Origin: an uncultured Opitutia bacterium
GTDB lineage: Bacteria > Verrucomicrobiota > Verrucomicrobiia > Opitutales > Opitutaceae
NCBI GenBank assembly: GCA_903881475.1
Contig: CAIRTK010000044.1
Coordinates: 32,198-96,197, forward strand
DNA: 64,000 bases
Reading direction: 5' to 3'
The notes below the pieces were generated by a model, which saw only the letters and a list, made by a program, of their open reading frames with translations, searched no databases and was not told the origin of the DNA. The position numbers were made by a program, and so were the translations under genes. Within the stretch, counting starts at the first letter, position 1, and each line of letters begins with the position of its first letter. This document shows, piece after piece, positions 62,140-64,000 of the stretch.

Positions 62140-62206
62140 AAAATTCGAGATCGATGGATTGAAATTTCGCATGCTTGGCAATCCGCGGTCAAACGGATCG
62201 GCCTGG

Positions 62207-63181
62207 CTAGTGACGCGAGTCGAAGACCCACGGGTTGGCTTGCAGCCAGCGGAGCGTGCGGAGGATGCCCTCCCGGATCGTCAGCTGCGCCTGCCAGCCG
62301 GTGGCCTGGATTTTTTTGGTCTCCAGGAAGATGAAGGGATTGTCGCCGATCCAGCCGCGCTGGCCCCCGCTGAACTCAAGACGGGGCTGCAGGCCCAGGG
62401 CCTCGCCGATCCAGCCGATGGAATCCTTCACCTGGCAGTATTCCGGCGCGCCCAGGTTGAACACCCCGACCCGGTGCGGGGACTTCGCCGCCAGGCCGAG
62501 GCGCGTGACATGGAGCATCGCCGCAAGGCAGTCCTGGATGTAGAGGTACGACTTGCGCTGGGTGCCGTCGCCGAGCACGCGCAGGTGGTCCGGGTGCTCC
62601 CGCAGTTGCCGATAGAAATCGAACACATGGCCGTGCGTGTAGCGCTCGCCGAGGATGGACACGAAGCGGAAGATGTAGCCCTCGCAACCGAAGCCCTCGC
62701 AGTAGGCCTGGATGAGTCCCTCGCCGGCCACTTTCGAGGCGCCATAAAGGGAGGTCTGGACCGGGAAGGGCGCTTCCTCGGGCGTGGGAATGACCTGAGA
62801 CTCGCCATAGACAGATCCCGTCGAGGAGAACCCGATTCGCTTGATCCCGTTGGCGCGCATGGCCTCCAGCACATGGTACGTCGCCACCGTATTCTGCTCG
62901 AGGTCCTTGCCCGGGTGATCGGTGCCGAAACGGACGTCCGCATTGGCGGCGAGGTGGAAGACGAAATCGGACCCGGCCATGGCCTTCGTGAGCGCAGGGA
63001 GATCCAGGTTATCGCCCTCGATGAGCCGGTAGCGGGGATGCTTCAGTGCCTCCGCCACAAACGGCCGCTGGCCGGTCGAGAAATTGTCCCAGCCGACGAC
63101 GCTCTTCCCGTCGGCGAGCAGCCGGTCAGCGAGACTGCTGCCGATGAAGCCGGCGGCGCCGGTGACAAAAATTTTCTGCAT
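62207..63181 (-). CDS. NAD-dependent epimerase/dehydratase (UDP-glucose 4-epimerase-like)
   Basis: A 324-aa extended SDR. It has VTGAAGFIGSSLADRL (about residues 6-21), WDNFSTGQRPF, FHLAANADVRFG and GFSSTGSVYGES. The catalytic pair is in SLYGASK and RFVSILGERYTHGHV follows. It is closest in pattern to UDP-glucose 4-epimerase-like and UDP-glucuronate-processing enzymes. Substrate is a nucleotide sugar for the glycan. The track start at 63295 is in a low-complexity tract (residues FHLHFHSHLHF); the ATG at 63181 directly before the Rossmann strand is used. Confidence 0.87.
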   Translation of the reverse strand: MQKIFVTGAAGFIGSSLADRLLADGKSVVGWDNFSTGQRPFVAEALKHPRYRLIEGDNLDLPALTKAMAGSDFVFHLAANADVRFGTDHPGKDLEQNTVATYHVLEAMRANGIKRIGFSSTGSVYGESQVIPTPEEAPFPVQTSLYGASKVAGEGLIQAYCEGFGCEGYIFRFVSILGERYTHGHVFDFYRQLREHPDHLRVLGDGTQRKSYLYIQDCLAAMLHVTRLGLAAKSPHRVGVFNLGAPEYCQVKDSIGWIGEALGLQPRLEFSGGQRGWIGDNPFIFLETKKIQATGWQAQLTIREGILRTLRWLQANPWVFDSRH

Positions 63182-63310
63182 GGGGGGAGGGGAGTGAAAG
63201 GGAAAGTGAAGGTGAGAGTGAAAGTGAAGGTGAAAGTCAGAGTCAAAGGGACAGGGCGGCAGCGGGGGGTGAGCCGCCCTTTCACTTTCCCTCACACTTT
63301 CACTCCTCCG
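63182..63310. repeat. Polypurine tract with inverted pyrimidine copy
   Basis: A purine arm (from 63190, AGTGAAAGGGAAAGTGAAGG, continuing with GTGAGAGTGAAAGTG) and a pyrimidine arm (63280-63308, CTTTCACTTTCCCTCACACT) are near complements around a GC-rich centre. It lies between the methyltransferase stop and the epimerase start and is the longest such element in the window. The pyrimidine arm overlaps the end of the methyltransferase gene. Confidence 0.72.
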
Positions 63311-64000
63311 CCCGCGGCGCCGGCCGCGGGCGGAGGGCCAGGCCGATGACGAGGTTGTTGAAGACGAACGGGAGGAACGGGAAGGGAAAAAAACTGCGGG
63401 CCTCGATGGTGAACCAGGGCTTCAGCTCGGCGATCACCTCGTGGGCCCGGTTGATGTGCTCGCGCTGGTAAAACCAGGAGTAGTCGCCGCCATAGCGCTG
63501 CTTGTAAACCCGCTCGGCGGAGATCCGGCGGGCGAGGGTGTAGGCCGGGCTGCCCTCGCAGGGGATCACCACGAGCAGGCGTCCGGTCCGGGGATTGAGC
63601 AGGCGGTGCGCCTCGTGGATCGCCGCGGGCAGGTTGGGCAGGTGTTCCAGCACATGCACGGCGACGACTCGGTCGAAAAAGCCATCGGGAAAATCGAAGC
63701 GCTGCTGGCAGTCGCCGACCACGGTCTGCACACGGGGAAACGCCTTTCGGATCTCCGCGGCCATGTTCTCGCGGAAATCGTTGGCGTAGTAGTTCTGCTC
63801 CTGTTCGGGCGTGAGGGTCTCGTACCGGAGATGCTCGCCGAGGCCGGCGCCGATTTCGAGGGTGGTCCGGAAGCCGGCCTGCGAATGGCGGACTGGGAAC
63901 CGTTGGTTGAATTTCTCGATCAAGCCATAGCGGCTGCGGCCGGCGAGTTCCTGGTGCCAGCACTTCATGAAGTCATCGCTGATCCGCTGTTGCTCGGGGG
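63300..64000 (-). CDS. Class I SAM-dependent methyltransferase, probably cut by the window edge
   Basis: At least 222 aa. It has TLEIGAGLGEHLRYE at SAM motif I, VVGDCQQRFDFPDG at the acidic/post-I region and FDRVVAVHVLEHLPNLP, the Methyltransf_11 pattern. The ATG at 63968 is inside continuous coding-like sequence (QRISDDF precedes MKCWHQELAG in frame and stays open to 64000). The real start is therefore probably outside the window. Likely methylates a sugar or lipid carrier of the glycan. The last codons overlap a pyrimidine repeat arm. Confidence 0.82.
   Translation of the reverse strand, partial: PEQQRISDDFMKCWHQELAGRSRYGLIEKFNQRFPVRHSQAGFRTTLEIGAGLGEHLRYETLTPEQEQNYYANDFRENMAAEIRKAFPRVQTVVGDCQQRFDFPDGFFDRVVAVHVLEHLPNLPAAIHEAHRLLNPRTGRLLVVIPCEGSPAYTLARRISAERVYKQRYGGDYSWFYQREHINRAHEVIAELKPWFTIEARSFFPFPFLPFVFNNLVIGLALRPRPAPRAEE

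Noticed and set aside
63182-63295. N-terminal extension of the epimerase at 62207
   Set aside because: Encoded by the GTGAAA-type repeat (FHLHFHSHLHF). The Rossmann motif starts directly after ATG 63181.
63182-63310. GTGAAA repeats considered as a CRISPR array or phase-variable coding repeat
   Set aside because: No regular repeat-spacer structure, units are irregular, and they lie between genes rather than inside a reading frame.
63292-63963. Minus-strand ORF of 223 aa at the right edge
   Set aside because: Overlaps the methyltransferase in another frame. The 63300 frame has SAM motifs, this one does not.

Overview
The window reads as one long stretch of a surface-glycan (LPS/O-antigen or exopolysaccharide) biosynthesis region from a GC-rich Gram-negative bacterium. 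Dense GC-rich coding with long shadow ORFs, heptose (LPS-type) precursor genes, an ECF sigma/FecR/TonB-receptor operon with an STN domain, and very large modular glycosyltransferases all fit Verrucomicrobiota, most likely Opitutaceae. That placement is inference from gene content; no rRNA or marker gene is present. Nearly every gene is on the minus strand, so transcription runs from high to low coordinates. The only plus-strand gene I support is a GtrA-family gene at about 58.9 kb. I see no tRNA, rRNA, CRISPR array or insertion sequence.

Layout, by coordinate. 0-2 kb: dTDP-glucose 4,6-dehydratase plus a reductase resembling plant UER1/RHM, a likely rhamnose route. 2-12.5 kb: a polyprenyl-phosphate-glycosyltransferase-like GT2, two CDP-paratose/tyvelose-epimerase-like SDRs, an OafA-type acyltransferase, a small exported protein and three large membrane proteins (GT-C/GT39-like or unknown). 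12.6-19.5 kb: three soluble glycosyltransferases, one of them a 1220-aa GT4/coiled-coil/GT2/GT2 fusion. 19.6-25.1 kb: an orphan acyl carrier protein and a FecI-FecR-TonB receptor operon whose receptor is frameshifted. 25.2-48.3 kb: a methyltransferase, four GT-C-like membrane proteins sharing a C-terminal domain, two 1.3-kaa GT2/GT2/GT4 paralogues, an epimerase, and a three-gene set that is the unfused counterpart of the 1220-aa protein.

48.4-58.9 kb holds a heptose block: transaldolase-like enzyme, GmhB-like phosphatase, GmhA, HddC and HddA (a full GDP-D-glycero-D-manno-heptose set), with methyltransferases, a methyltransferase-GT2 fusion and a Gfo/Idh/MocA oxidoreductase. Embedded in it is a coupled cassette of MBOAT acyltransferase, SGNH-type transferase and a 51-aa membrane microprotein absent from the ORF track. 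The microprotein ends in FIYVAF, the C-terminal acyl-shuttle hexapeptide pattern described for DltX. 58.9-64 kb: GtrA, an SDR, a membrane protein, an epimerase and a methyltransferase that runs off the window.

How the genes could work together (inference): nucleotide-sugar enzymes make rhamnose-, heptose- and possibly CDP-sugar donors; soluble modular GTs build the chain in the cytoplasm; DPM1-like GT2s and GtrA supply lipid-linked sugars to the GT-C-like membrane proteins for decoration outside; OafA and the MBOAT cassette add acyl groups. No Wzx, Wzy, Wzz or ABC exporter lies in the window. The most novel-looking items are the MBOAT/SGNH/microprotein cassette, two recurring uncharacterised domains (one in the soluble GTs, one at the C-termini of the membrane proteins), the fused-versus-split GT modules, and polypurine GTGAAA-type tracts found in and just beyond the heptose block (49.7-63.3 kb).
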